Assembly: GCA_037576195.1 (NCBI GenBank)
Contig: CM075102.1
Coordinates: 4,836,001-4,900,000, forward strand
DNA from: Phytoseiulus persimilis
Taxonomy: Eukaryota; Arthropoda; Arachnida; Mesostigmata; Phytoseiidae
DNA: 64,000 bases
Direction of reading: 5' to 3'
The position numbers and the translations under genes are program-made. Under the pieces are notes generated by a model. It was not told the origin of the DNA and did not search any database. It saw only the letters and a program-made list of their open reading frames with translations. Shown here one piece after another: positions 11,274 through 22,154 of this stretch (positions are counted from its first letter, which is position 1; every line of letters begins with the position of its first letter).

Positions 11274-11392
11274 GAGCCCGGATACATTTAGAGCCCAAGG
11301 AAATTTAGAGCCCAGGAACGATTCGCGCCCAGGGACGATTCGAGCCCAGAGACATTTTGAGCCCCAAGACGTTTTGACCCCAGCCTCCATAC
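11274..11392 (+). repeat. 17-bp tandem array 'GAGCCCAGGGACGATTC'
   Basis: Seven units start at 11274, 11291, 11308, 11325, 11342, 11359 and 11376, an exact 17-base spacing. The GAGCCC head is nearly constant and the tail (ACATTTA, ACGATTC, ACGTTTT) varies. A degenerate array of the same unit lies at 19096-19170. Confidence 0.95.
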
Positions 11393-11444
11393 GGAGAGCT
11401 CCAAGATTTTTCGCAGATGGAAACTTCTGTGATTACGCAATGCC

Positions 11445-14160
11445 GTGTTCGTTCGTCGCTTTGCACCTGGTGTTTGTTGTTTCGGTAGCCTGGAGGAAAA
11501 GTTTCGGCCTTCTGTGTGGGTCCATTTGTTTTATTCTCTCGAAGTACATCAGTTCACTCGTGGTCTCCCTGGCATCGAACGAGCCCACCCTAGTTTACCT
11601 TCCGTGAATTTGCTGGCCATGGTGGAGTGCGGTATGCCAGGGGCCCACCGTCCCGCCTCTCTTCGCCTGACCTCGATGTGGTTTCTTAGTGTCTTTGGCA
11701 TGGTTATCACTGAGTTGCAATATGTGAGTTGAGGGACTGCTGTAGCTTTCCAGATAATTTTCGTCACCTCAAATCCATTGAAGCTCCGAAGGGTTCTCGA
11801 GTTGAGTCTCTGCCTAGCTAGGTTGGCTTTGGTGAACATATTCTCCCAGTGTTTGGTGAGAAAGTCTTCCTCTGCGGATAGATCGAGCCCAAGATATCTG
11901 TAGGATTCTACCATTGGCATTGAATTTCCTTGTATTCTGAGGTCTCTACCATCGATTAGGTCGTCTTGTGGTCGGGAGAATATTATCACGCCGCTCTTTT
12001 GAGGGTTGAATTTGATGGACATTTTGTCCCCGGAACTCGTTGTTACCTCGAGGAGTCTTTCCATGTCTGTCGAGTCATTCGCCATTGAGATAATGTCATC
12101 AGCGGATAACAATCCCGGGATTCTGAGGGGCTTGTTGCCCCCTCCTTTCCAGTAATGGTCTATTCCCGTCGGAACTCTGAATCCGATCCCTATAGCAAGC
12201 AGTTCGCGTTCCAGGTTCGCGATGTCTAGACAGAAGAGAGGTACGGAGAGCGGACAGCCCTGGCGAAGCCCAATTGGTATGGATTAGACCTATTTTCCGT
12301 TATGACACATAACGGAAAATAGTATTCCCGTTATGAAGGAAAATCAACCCGGGAAAATACATGGAAGACTTTGCAGTACTCCTCAAGGACCAGCCCCAGG
12401 AGTACCAGGAGACAAGAGACTACGGAGATCTCACGCGGCTCTACTGTGTGTGTGAAGTGTGAACTCCGATTTCGCTGATGCTGTCGCTCAAAGATTTCCT
12501 CGAAGGTGCTGGTGGATATCTGGAGGATTTCTATCACAAATTATGTTTTTCCATGGAACTTCGGGAGTGCGAACCGGGTCTCGAGTTGAGCTTACACAAC
12601 AAGTTACACCCATCGGCGACCTCTCCTCTGAGAAAATATTCGAATGACTTGCTATCTGATGACGCCTTACGGGACGCGCTCATGATCATGCTCGTATTTG
12701 TGCTGCATTCGCTGACGCTATGGAACCGGAACTCTAGAACCTTCCTTACAGCGCCAGAGCGGGACCCCAATGCGAAAATGCGCGCACAGCCTCGCTCGAG
12801 AGCTGGCACGCTCTTCAAGCATAACCCGTTCCCGGGAAAGCCAGTACTCCTATGCCAGGCGGAGGCTCCTTGGCGAGGTACGTTGTTGTTGATTTCACGC
12901 GTCATAAACGCCTCCGTCTCGTTGCCATCAACTGCGCTGGCAACTGCAGAGACCTGGACTTGGCGCTCGACACATCCTGGCATGGAGACTCCCTTCGAGC
13001 TCTTCCGAAAGTCTCCGAGAGACCATCGGAACCGAGCGGCCCATTCCCAGGCGGTTCCCACAATAACCTCACAATCGAGAACGAGAGAGTGAAATTAGCA
13101 GGAGCACGAGAATATGAAGAGGCAGTCTATACAGGAACATCTATGTATGTTGACATCACAGAGATGTTCGACTGAGCATATTCATGTAAGTTTCAATTGG
13201 ATCCACCTCATATCAGCGAAGGGAGTGCACGGATCACGAATCGTCGACCAGGAAGAGATCGAGCGAAACATCTTTGTCGAAGCGGCGTAGGAATCGAGGG
13301 AAAAGTCTCACTCGAAGCGTCACAGAGATTCTGAGACGCGTCAAGCCTGTAGCGTCAGAGAAACCGGCGAGGCTCCTCATGATAATGTAACTTGCAGGCT
13401 GAAAGGAATGGAATGAATCGGCTCGCGTCTTGCTGGAAATTCCCGAGTATTCCCTGTTTTCCGGCGACCGGGGACGGATATTCGCTCTCCGGATCCAAAC
13501 ACCTTACAGCCGCGCGGGATGACCATGGTTCCTTGTCTCTTGGTAGCCCTGGTGCCAGTCGTTTAGAACTACTGCAGAGTATGGACAAATAGCGAGTCTT
13601 CCATCCATTCTCCCGAATCGATTTTCCGTTATAACGGCAATTGATTTTCCGTTATAACGAGAATACTATTTTCCGTTATGCGTTGTAACGGAATATAGGT
13701 CTAGTATGGATACTTCATCGGAGGCGTGTTACGCATGTTTGAGGGTCACCTGTATGTCCTCGTACATGCATTTGAGGAGTTCGAGCAGCAGTGTTCATTC
13801 CTCTCGCTTCTAGTGTTTGCCAGAGCTTTTCCCGATCGACTCGGTCGTTTGCTTTCGTGGCATCCAGGAAGACGCAATATAGTCCCTTCTTCTGGGATCT
13901 TGCGATCTCAATGGCCGCTGTGAGGATGAGGATATTGTCATCCCCTCTGCGATATCTCCTAAACCCATTTTGCATTTCTGATAGCTGTCCACTGTATTTC
14001 CTTCCATTCTTGTATGTGTTTCCCCAAAATTTTGGTGAAAACCCTGTAGAGGACGTCCGACACTGTAATGGGTCTTGGAAAACGGAGATCTATCATCAGC
14101 GGACGCTTTCCTGAACCATGCTCTGGCAAAGCCGAGGCAATTCACTTGGGAGGACGCATG
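11445..14160 (-). mobile_element. LINE B, reverse-transcriptase remnant split by a TIR element
   Basis: Reads right to left in two halves. 14160-13712 carries the RT fingers ('RPITVSDVLYRVFTKIL', 'QNGFRRYRRGDDNILILTAA', 'CVFLDATKANDRVDREKLW'). 12276-11445 carries 'LRQGCPLSVPLFCLDIANLE', the active-site region 'LLSADDIISMAND', and then the thumb up to 'SELMYFERIKQMDPHRRP'. The usual FADD box reads SADD. The halves are separated by the 1,419-bp element 12285-13703. Frameshifts occur near 13800 and 11560. The 3' part found in LINE A (zinc motif, tail) is missing, so the copy is truncated at both ends. Confidence 0.87.
12285..13703. mobile_element. 1.4-kb TIR element inserted in LINE B
   Basis: Flanked by the 8-bp direct repeat GTATGGAT (12277-12284 and 13704-13711). 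The 63-base terminal inverted repeats start TAGACCTAT and differ at about 7 positions. Each is itself a hairpin around 'TTTTCCGTTAT', and further copies of the palindrome CCGTTATAACGG lie at 13626-13660. The interior has a 204-codon plus frame (12478-13092) and a 175-codon minus frame (12534-13061) on the same bases. Neither resembles a transposase that I know, so it is probably non-autonomous or carries captured sequence. The 8-bp TSD fits hAT or P-like elements. Confidence 0.9.
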
Positions 14161-14529
14161 AGGTCGGCCGGTGCCCAGAGATAACTAGGAGTAGCACAAC
14201 CGAGTGTTCCTCATAGCCGAGTCCCTTTTAACGGGCGTCACTGTAGTTCGAGTACCGAGCGCGGCCAGAATTGAGGAGACTTGTTGTCGCAACAGGTGAT
14301 CGACAGTGGAACACATTGATCTGCCTCTCGAGATCGCGGCGATCGCACAAAGGAGAACGTCATCCGTCACTCACCGAGACAGCTCGGTCGCTCGAGTCTC
14401 TTGATCCAATTCCGGGGGATAATCTGGAGCTCGCGTGGTCGACCACTGTCCTGTGCGCGGTTGACTTCGTCGACCATAAGTAGGTTACAAGACCTGTGTA
14501 ACTAGTTTTCAAAGGTTGTTGCCCGCTCG

Positions 14530-14800
14530 AGCTCTTTCCGCCTCTGATCGTGTGACGAGGAGTGATGCTGTTCTCTTCTCGGGATGATTGTGGCGAAACG
14601 GATGACCCGATGCGCAAGATGCGGACGAGAGCCTGAAAACATCCCCCACGCTATAACGAAATGTGTCACCAATCAACCCGAGACGGAAGAACTCGCTGGA
14701 AGACTGGGTCCGACTGAGGAATGCAGCAAGGAGACATCGAGGGATACGAGAATGACCCTGGAAGAATGGGATGAAGAAGCGCGAGAGATCCGCTGAGCTC
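14530..14800 (+). mobile_element. LINE F, zinc-tail fragment
   Basis: Short plus-strand piece encoding 'TRCARCGREPENIPHAITKC', the C-x2-C...H...C motif that ends many non-LTR retrotransposon ORF2 proteins, followed by a short tail and a stop at 14796. Nothing of the reverse transcriptase precedes it in the same orientation. The start is uncertain. Confidence 0.6.
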
Positions 14801-15960
14801 AATCGCAACAGAAATCGGGAATGGAAAAATATGGAAAAGCAATAGGGCTAGTTCTCGCTGCTCTGCGTCCATCCGATCGCGACGTTATTACGATCTCTCA
14901 CGATGACGTTGATGAATCCACTCCGATCTTCGCTGCTCGTTCTCGCGTTTTCGTAACAGGTTTCTCTGTAAACGTTTCCCGTCGATTCAGGATTGGTAGT
15001 TTCGAGATAGCTCCGAATAAATGCGGCTCGAAGTGATGCCACTACCATCTTCGCGCACCAACTCGTTTCGGAAGTCGGCGAGTGGCGACGGCTTCTGCTC
15101 CCGCTTCCTGATCCTTCTCCCTCTTGACTGCACCATGAGCGAGTGTGCTCCGTCTCGAGACACTAGCCAGCGCGTTACCAATCCCAGATTCATTGCTATG
15201 CTCATTTTCCTCGTACGAGTCATCAAGAATCGTGACCATATATGTTGATTTGTCCACGATGACTCGGGTTGACTCGATTACTCCTCCTGACCTTTCGATG
15301 GCATCATTTGATTCGGTTGCTTCCGGTAGTCCCGGTTCCTCTCCTTGTTGCGGACCTTCGGGATACTCTATACGGCTCCGTTCCTCGTCATGCGAATCTC
15401 CGTCTTACGGCTTCGTTCCTCGTCATGCGAATCTCCGTCTGGACTCCTTGCTCATCCTCATCGTGCAGCTGGTACCATTTCATTTGCGAGTTTTGAGCTG
15501 AGCAAGTGTCATTGTGTCTCAGCCGATCTGAACCAGAATCGAATTTCATCGGGGAGAATCTCTGAAGTTAGCATCGGACCCCGAGACTCCGCCAGAAGTT
15601 CAGTTGGTTGCCCCGCGTGAACCGGTGATCGTTTCACTACATTTTCGTCCCCCGTTTGAAAATTGAAAATAATCGGCCTCAAACCAGAATCAACTGCCCC
15701 CACAGCCCAGCTTGCATCTCAGCTGCTGGCCTCCCTGGTAGAACTCTCTCTGGCGACCACCCGATGCTCATCGAAGCTGCCCCATTCACCGTAATCTGCG
15801 TCTATGATCTCTATTATCTGCGGTCATATGTACACAAAGGTCCGATGAGTCTCGTCACCTGTTTATCCGATGGTTCGACTTCAGCCTTAGGATCATGTTT
15901 CTGCGGGGACCTGCGTGCGGGGGCGAAGTAAGTTCCTTCCCGAGTATATGCCTTCATGCC
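14800..15960. other. No recognisable gene; 35-bp duplication
   Basis: One 35-base direct duplication (units at 15371 and 15406, 'TACGGCTCCGTTCCTCGTC' type). Otherwise nothing that I can name. Confidence 0.4.
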
Positions 15961-16264
15961 AATCCCAAGGTCGGGTACCAGTTACCCGAATCCAAATTAC
16001 CCTCTCTCACCGCTAAATCCTCATGCGCTGAACTCCATGTCCGATTCGCGCGCCGACAGAACTTCGGAAGTTCAAGTCAGCCAATACTGCCTCTCCCTCA
16101 AGGATGACGTTACCCAAGAGTTCCAGTCTCCTATCCCGAGTGAAGTTCACGATATTTCTAGTAGGTCTCCGTGGAGACGTCCTTCACAAAGAGGTATCGT
16201 TTTTATTATTCTTATCTTGATACTTTTTCGTTAATTTACTTGTTTAGAATGGTTAAGAAGGTGG

Positions 16265-17530
16265 TCAAGAATTGAATGCCACCAAGTGTACACACTGGAT
16301 GAGGGTAATCTCTCGGGACTCGTACTGTTCTGTAAATTTTATGATGTTCTCATTGATTCTTTCGTATTTCGGGTCCGGCTTTGGTGCATCCTGCCCGTTA
16401 CGAAGCAACAACATCTGTGCCCGGAAGATCTCCTCTTGTTCTTTGAGTCGATTCATGATCTCGAAGATGCTCACGTGTTTTTTCCCTACCAGCGAATTGA
16501 AACCGGAATGCCATCCCTCTAGATGGTTTGTGGTACGAACTCCGTAGTTGCGGTAGTGATTCCACATCGCGCGGGGGAAAACGGCCTCGTTTTCGAGCCA
16601 CGTATCCACGACATAGTCTTTGAAAGCTTCCGCGGCCTCATAGGCTGGATGATTCACGTCGGGCGAGCGCGCATTTATTTCCAACCAAGCCTCATCCAGC
16701 TGCTGGAGGGGGACCATGGACAACGCTGTACAAGAGCGCCGTAGTTTTTTGATTTCACTGTCGTCGTTGAACTGACTGAGGCCCAACTGTTGAGGAACAA
16801 GGATGGCACGACTTTGAAGGTTCCATCCATGAAGACCGCGTCGGTGTCACAGAGAGCGTCAATCAGCTCCCTCGTCGAGAAACCGAGGATTCGATCGTCC
16901 GCACCATCATCGAATAGCAGAAATTTTTCCCCGCTCGTTGTTCTTCGCCAATCATTCTCGAGCACAATTTCGGCTCGGGATTTCGGCAGCGTCGGTCTCA
17001 CAGTTGCACGATGACGGTGAAGAATGCTTCGGGCAGCACGGAAACTCGGAATCGCAACTCCAAGTTGCTCGTCCGCGAACTCGGTTTGCAGGCTTGACAC
17101 CGTTGCGGGCAAAACTTCCTTGTAGGCTTGTTTCACACCCTTCTCAGGTCTTTCGAGGATCGCCTCTTTTATTTTCTCGAGTGCCGTGAGTTTGATGCAG
17201 CGATCGTCGTCTGCCTCGTGATTATGGTCTCGATCCTGCTTGAGCAGCCTGAGTCGAGGTTCCTTCAGAGGAGAATGAAGATTGCATCAGCTAACAAGCA
17301 ACGAAGGGAATAGCCCCGAATATCGCGCGTTACTGTAAATGACCACAGCAAGATAGACAGAGAAGTTGTCTTACTTTCGTGATGATTGCTCTGGCCGGAC
17401 AGTTCCCTTGTCTTTTATGAGTGCAACGGCAATACATTCTGCCGTTATGCGACTTCTCCACTTCGTACAAGAACCCATTGACGCGGTACAATGGTTTGTC
17501 TTTGGTTGAGAGCACAACTTTCACCTCCAT
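16265..17530 (-). pseudogene. FLYWCH zinc-finger MULE transposase, catalytic middle deleted
   Basis: Exon 1 (17530-17375) encodes the FLYWCH finger: 'KPLYRVNGFLYEVEKSHNG', 'MYCRCTHKRQGNCPARAIIT'. A consistent intron follows (17374-17236, GTAAGA...GCAG, 139 bp), and exon 2 completes the finger with 'DRDHNHEAD', in phase. The MULE domain then begins and reaches 'DTDAVFMDGTFKVVP', the first catalytic Asp. At about 16790 the reading jumps, with a frame change, to 'GLSQFNDDSEIKKLRR' and the MULE C-terminal part 'RTTNHLEGWHSGFNSLVG'. About 100-150 residues that normally carry the second Asp and the Glu are absent, so it cannot encode an active enzyme. Start at 17530 is the first Met before the finger; an upstream exon is possible. 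Confidence 0.82.
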
Positions 17531-17859
17531 GATAAAATTCTCAAAGATCCGCACACTCACAGAGACCAGTAATTCGTTCGAACACAAAATTGAACACCAG
17601 CAGTGCCTGGTCGCTATGAGAAGCCGGTGGCTAAACGGAAGAAGGTCGATGAGAAAGCTCTTTTCGTAAGGGAACTTAGTCAGCGTACAGCCACAACGAA
17701 AGCGCTCGATCAACGAAAGTTGAACAGTGAGAACACTCAGATGTGTGAGTAAGTTCAGCACGATACTTGCAGCTATCCATATGTGTAACATGGCTTCGGA
17801 AAAATATGCTGCAGCCGAGATGCCACGGGGGAAAAATTCCGCGATGATGCCGGGTCCTT

Positions 17860-18030
17860 CGATATGAAACCGGATCCTTTCGAGAGTCATCATGGTCCAA
17901 TAGAGCATACAGTTCGTTGTCTTGAAACTTCTGCAGAGATCTCCTCCGGGGGTGATCCTCCAATTCTGAATCCCCATCCTTGAATTCTTTGAACCACGAA
18001 GCACTGAGTTCTGCTTGAAGCATGTTCGCC
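17860..18030 (-). pseudogene. mariner transposase N-terminal fragment
   Basis: Minus-strand frame reads 'SWFKEFKDGDSELEDHPRR' followed by 'DNELYALLDHDDSRKDPVS', the typical mariner sequence between the two N-terminal helix-turn-helix motifs (WF-x-FK-x-GD...D-x-PR). No catalytic D,D34D region is recognisable on either side. It lies within the inverted ends that bracket the MULE gene, so it was inserted there or captured. Confidence 0.7.
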
Positions 18031-18739
18031 GCTATGGTGCTTGGGATATCTTTTTGAAACCCAATCGCTGGTGGCTCCAGTCCATCAGCGACTCCGGAAC
18101 AAAGCCGAGACTGCGACACGTTCTTCTCAACCATGGACTCACTCAAAGACTCTATGATGGAATATGATCTTGGTACAAGGACTTGCCGAGCTTCTACGAG
18201 CATTTGGTGCGCCTCTGTCGCTCTCTTCTCGGAGTTGATAAAGGAGCAAAACCTCCCGCGAAATGGGCACTTTTTGATACAAAAGTCGACGTGTTCAGCG
18301 GTTTACGAAATCCCGTGAAAGTTTCTAAGTTCTCGCTTGCTGACCAGAACAGCGCGCACACGAGCCGAACAGCACAGTCGCGTCAACAGTGCCATCGCCT
18401 GCTCTGCTGCGCGCGCTTTTCCGGAAATCCGGCCACATACCGGAGGACCTAGTAGATCCCCGCGAGTTTCAGTCGTGGGTTTCCATGATTCTCAAGCCAT
18501 ATTTGTATCTCGCACGTCACATCTGAGGCTGGAGATTTTTGGAAATACACTGTAACCAGCACTGTACTTCTTTGCACGAACACGACTTTGAATAATCTCT
18601 TTGGATATCTCTTTCAGTCAGTTCCTATGCTTCTCCTAGGGATCCGTCGTGACTCTAGACCTAGACTCTAGAGCGTGAGGATTTGGCGGTGAGAGAGGGT
18701 AATTCGGAGTCGGGTAACTGGGATTCGGGTAACTGGGAT

Positions 18740-19500
18740 AGGACGAATCCGAAGCGCCGGTGGATCCCTCCACTCTATTACTCCACCTACTTCCACTTGT
18801 TTCCGACTCAGTGCGACGTTCCTACCCGCTACCCCCTCCCCCCTGTGGGAAACTCCGAAGCAAAATTCCGCGATCCTTCTCAAGCCTCTCTTGATCTGCG
18901 TCGATCGTTTTTCAGGGCCGCTGTCGCGCGTCATGTCGGAACCACTCCTAGCTCGTTCGAATGGCGCGTTCCAAGCGAAGGAAACTACCTGTTCTAGTTT
19001 CTGTCAGCTCCCGTTCGATCGCATAGCTCTATTCACATGACTCTCAAACTTCCGCTTCCGCATGTAGCCGTGTGCGACCGAGCCAACAAATACTCGCAGC
19101 CCAGAATGATTCGAGCCCACAGGAGATCAGCCGGATGATGTGTAGAGCCCCGAGAAGTTTTGGGCGAAGCGTTTGGAAACAGGAGAGGTTTCTGATTGGT
19201 ATGTGAGCCGGTGTAGCCAAGGACTGCTCACCTAGGCCCCACATCGCCTCCTCCACCGTCCGCGGCGGGTTGGTTCATCACTAGCCATAGTGCGAATGTG
19301 AAGAGGAACGAACGAGCTCGAATGAAAGATGAAACTGTTGGATGGGCGCATGCAACGAAGCACAGAGTCGGGGGTTGGAAGGAAGTTGAAAGTTCCTTGA
19401 AGAAAGGCACGACGAAAATCAGGAACTAAACTTCGAATCGGAGCCTCAAAGAAGCCTATCCGAAGAATGTGCGCTCAGTCGTGGAAACGCGAAAGAAGCT
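18740..19500. other. No recognisable gene
   Basis: Holds the second 17-bp array (19096-19170) and otherwise no feature that I can support. Confidence 0.4.
19096..19170 (+). repeat. Degenerate 17-bp array, second locus
   Basis: Four loosely spaced units related to the 11274 array: GCAGCCCAGAATGATTC, GAGCCCACAGG..., a shortened unit, and GAGCCCCGAGAAGTTTT. Spacings are 17, about 32 and 17. Confidence 0.6.
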
Positions 19501-19504
19501 CGTT

Positions 19505-19780
19505 CCGTTATAATCACCGACAGCATTTGGGATTTCCGGGAAACCCCGCTGCTCTCGACACCGAGGGCTGGCGAGGGATTTTCATAGCTGAGGATAAGCG
19601 GAGGCTATGAATCAAGCTTTCGAAAGAATTCAGCAAGGAGGACTTCGTCAGAGGAAGAACATCGCAACAGAGGATGATACATGAATGGCGGCGGGGGCGT
19701 CTGTTTCTTTTCATTCGAGAGTTTGAGTCTGGATATCTTGTAGCACCGAATCTAACGATGAACAGCATTCGCGAAGCTCA
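19505..19780. repeat. Dispersed repeat beta, copy 1
   Basis: Aligns with 22155-22530 in the same orientation. On the plus strand both encode an HE-x-RR...FIR-x-F...VAP-x-LTMN-x-IR-x-AH pattern. On the minus strand both encode 'FIVRFGAT'-like peptides. Which strand, if either, was coding is unclear. Confidence 0.6.
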
Positions 19781-21250
19781 TACCCCTAGAGAGTCATGCT
19801 CGACCGGACTCAACGCTCCGGCCTTGGCATCGGTGGTGCCTGAACAACGCAAATCTCCCGAGTGTGACACGGAACTGAACGTGCCCTGGGTCGTGAGCTT
19901 CATAGCCATCGAAGCAGACGGAAGTGAGGCTGATTCCGTCACAGATTCCGGTTATGTCGCGGACACGGAGTCCGATACCGAGGACATTGGAAATCCGAAT
20001 ATAGAAGTGATCGGACTGGCAGTCCTGCCTTCGGGAAGCAATGGCATGCGTGATGGAGGTAGTGGGGCCAGGAGCGGCTGGTTCCCCATCGACTTCCAGC
20101 CGGTTTCAGCTTGCTTGATCCACTGGAAGTCCAACGAACGGAGCCAATCCAACAGCAGGAGAGGCCGTCCGCGGAGTCACAGCCTATGTTGGAAGATTCT
20201 CGACCCCTCAATGATTCCTTCTTTAAAGAGTGCTCGATTTCGGAAATAAAGATTTCATCCTGTCCGATGATTGTTTGATTATGCAACTGTTTGGAGACAG
20301 AGAGTCACTACCGTGGTGGGAGGAAGTTTGGCTCCAAGGAAACGTTCGCTTGAACTGATGATATCAACCTAGATTCACATCCGTCATACGGTACGATTCG
20401 AACTCTGCGAAGATCCTCGGCTGCAAACTGAGGAGCTACTGCGGTCTGTCAAGAGTTGCTAGGATCACATGACAGCGTGAAGGCACCAACTCGCTGGATG
20501 TTCACAGACTCAACGAAGCGGGTTCGATCCCCGGCCGACAACGAAAATTTCTTATGTGGTAAAAAAGAGGATTCAATTTACATCAGAATCAAATCTGAAC
20601 CATCTTAAGACCCAAGCCCACCGCCCGCAATGGAATTTGCGAGGCGATAGGGAGTGTTACTGAAGCAATACCGGAAGCTGATCCCGGGACACTCCCGGGG
20701 GCTGGCTGAGAGGTTTAGCCGGAAAACAAAGACTCAACGAAGCGATCAACAACTTCGGTCCAAGGTTGGTCCCGCGAAGAACCCGTCCCCGCGAGAATCC
20801 TTCATTCATAAGGAATTTTTCAACTCCATCTTAATCAATTGGAGTCAGGAAATATTTGTCCTCATGCATGAGTGGCGTACAGATTTGAGCGACAAGGCGC
20901 CCCGCCCTGATGTTGTTTCAGCTGGACTCCCTGGCCTCTCCTCAAAGTTCGAGGCCACCCATGAATTCGATTTTGGCGGAAATAAGATCGATTGTTCTTA
21001 TCGCTCTGGGTATGGCATATCATGGCTCTCAAATGAGGAGATCGCACCGCTCACGCGACCCAAGAATCGTCATTGAACATCGCCCGGGAGCATTTCTCCC
21101 TATGCAATATCAGAAGGAAGAGTGACCTAGCTTGAGTTCTCAGACAATGAAAATTTATTCTGTCGGATGAGTGCACGATGGCTCTCGAAAAAACTTTCGA
21201 TCCTGCTTACAAAATAAGACTCGCGCGTCGATACTTGGGATCCGTGCCAG
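19781..21250. other. No recognisable gene
   Basis: The longest frame (19674-20249, 191 codons) begins in repeat beta and continues with no known motif. A B-box-like 'GGTTCGATCCCC' at 20521 is not part of a foldable tRNA. Nothing else is supported. Confidence 0.4.
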
Positions 21251-21256
21251 ATCTCC

Positions 21257-21748
21257 TCATAGATCTGACTCCATCAGGATGCTCCGCATTCTAGTGTCGA
21301 AGTCTTGCTCCGCAACCTGCGACACTCGAAAGCGTGTGATGTCCCGTATCACATAACTTGGGACGATCCTGTTCCCCACCCTATCGAGAATGATTTCTCC
21401 GTCTAGTAGGGTGCTGAACGGAGATCGCCCCGAGTCATGTCGGTATGGTGTCGGTACGGTGTCGGCCGGTGTCGGTACGGTGTCGGCCGATGTCGGCCTC
21501 ATGGTGGGAATCCCGAAGAGGTCCTCACACTCATTCAAAAGAAGGTCTTCGGCCTGACCGCCGATCAGCAACAGGAATCGGCTCCCGTCGCACTTCCAGG
21601 AGACCTTGAAGGGGCCTTGGGAGAGTTTCCGCACACTTTCTATGTTGAGGACCATGGGCTGGGTCGCCGGAAACCTATCTCCGTCCGTCTTCGTGAGGTC
21701 GTTTCCTCGGGCTCTTTCGGCGGGGTACACTAGGCTGGGAATGGTCAT
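21257..21748 (-). pseudogene. mRNA capping enzyme guanylyltransferase fragment
   Basis: A minus-strand frame with the nucleotidyltransferase signature of the metazoan capping enzyme, which transfers GMP from GTP to the 5' diphosphate end of nuclear mRNA. Visible in order: 'FPATQPMVLNIESVRKL', 'PFKVSWKCDGSRFLLLIGG' (motif I K-x-DG, with the lysine that carries GMP), 'TLLDGEIILDRVGNR' (motif III), 'SYVIRDITRF' and 'FDTRMRSI'. Missing are the N-terminal triphosphatase domain and the later motifs and OB domain. A 21-base minisatellite lies in the loop between motifs I and III. No intron is apparent in the stretch. Most likely a retrocopy or partial duplication; a single exon of a longer gene cannot be excluded. 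Confidence 0.75.
21437..21498 (+). repeat. 21-bp minisatellite
   Basis: About 2.5 units of 'TGTCGGTACGGTGTCGGCCG' plus one base. It is in frame (7 codons) within the capping-enzyme-like frame and encodes Pro-Thr-Ala-Asp-Thr-Val repeats on the minus strand. Confidence 0.85.
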
Positions 21749-22154
21749 TTTCGAGCAAGGTTCTGGAGCGCGAACGTCGATCTTGCGATCAAGAGACTTG
21801 AAGACTTCAAGTTCCGACTGCGTTGTGAGTCGAGTGTGAAACGACTGAGTGGTGGAGGCTTTTTAACCCCACGGTCGGAGGAGAGGGTTCGGATCGAGCT
21901 GCGAGTGCGTTGTTTCTTCAGAGAGTGCGTTGTTTCTGGAGAGAGTGCGTTACGACTTCCAGCGGCTCCGTTTCTTAGATAGTTTCCGAGAACATTACCG
22001 AGATTTCGAAGGTCCCACCCATGGCTCGTCCTGGGCTCCCCTAACCTAGGCTATGTCTCTATCTCAGCATGTCGTCTACCTCTGCTTAGACTCTTCATCT
22101 ATCCGATGGATCTACGCACTTTGCGCCCAATCATAGAATCTTGAACAGACCTCG

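Larger units (their letters stand above)
15960..18740 (-). mobile_element. MULE-type element with inverted ends (deletion derivative)
   Basis: About 65 bases at 15960-16025 match, as reverse complement, 18674-18740. Shared runs include 'ACCCTCTCTCACCG' and repeated GGGTAACTGGGATTC-like units. The pair brackets a FLYWCH-MULE transposase gene (16265-17530) and a mariner fragment (17860-18030), so I read it as the inverted ends of one 2.8-kb element. No 9-10 bp target duplication was found. The bracketing is inference, while the inverted pair itself is directly visible. Confidence 0.6.

Noticed and set aside
12478-13092. A 204-codon gene inside the 1.4-kb TIR element
   Set aside because: A 175-codon antisense frame overlaps it, no motif is recognisable, and codon use gives no support. 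Left as unexplained interior.
20515-20545. Possible tRNA gene (GGTTCGATCCCC B box)
   Set aside because: The T-arm is imperfect and no A box, anticodon stem or acceptor pairing is found at the right distance. At most a decayed tRNA-derived repeat.
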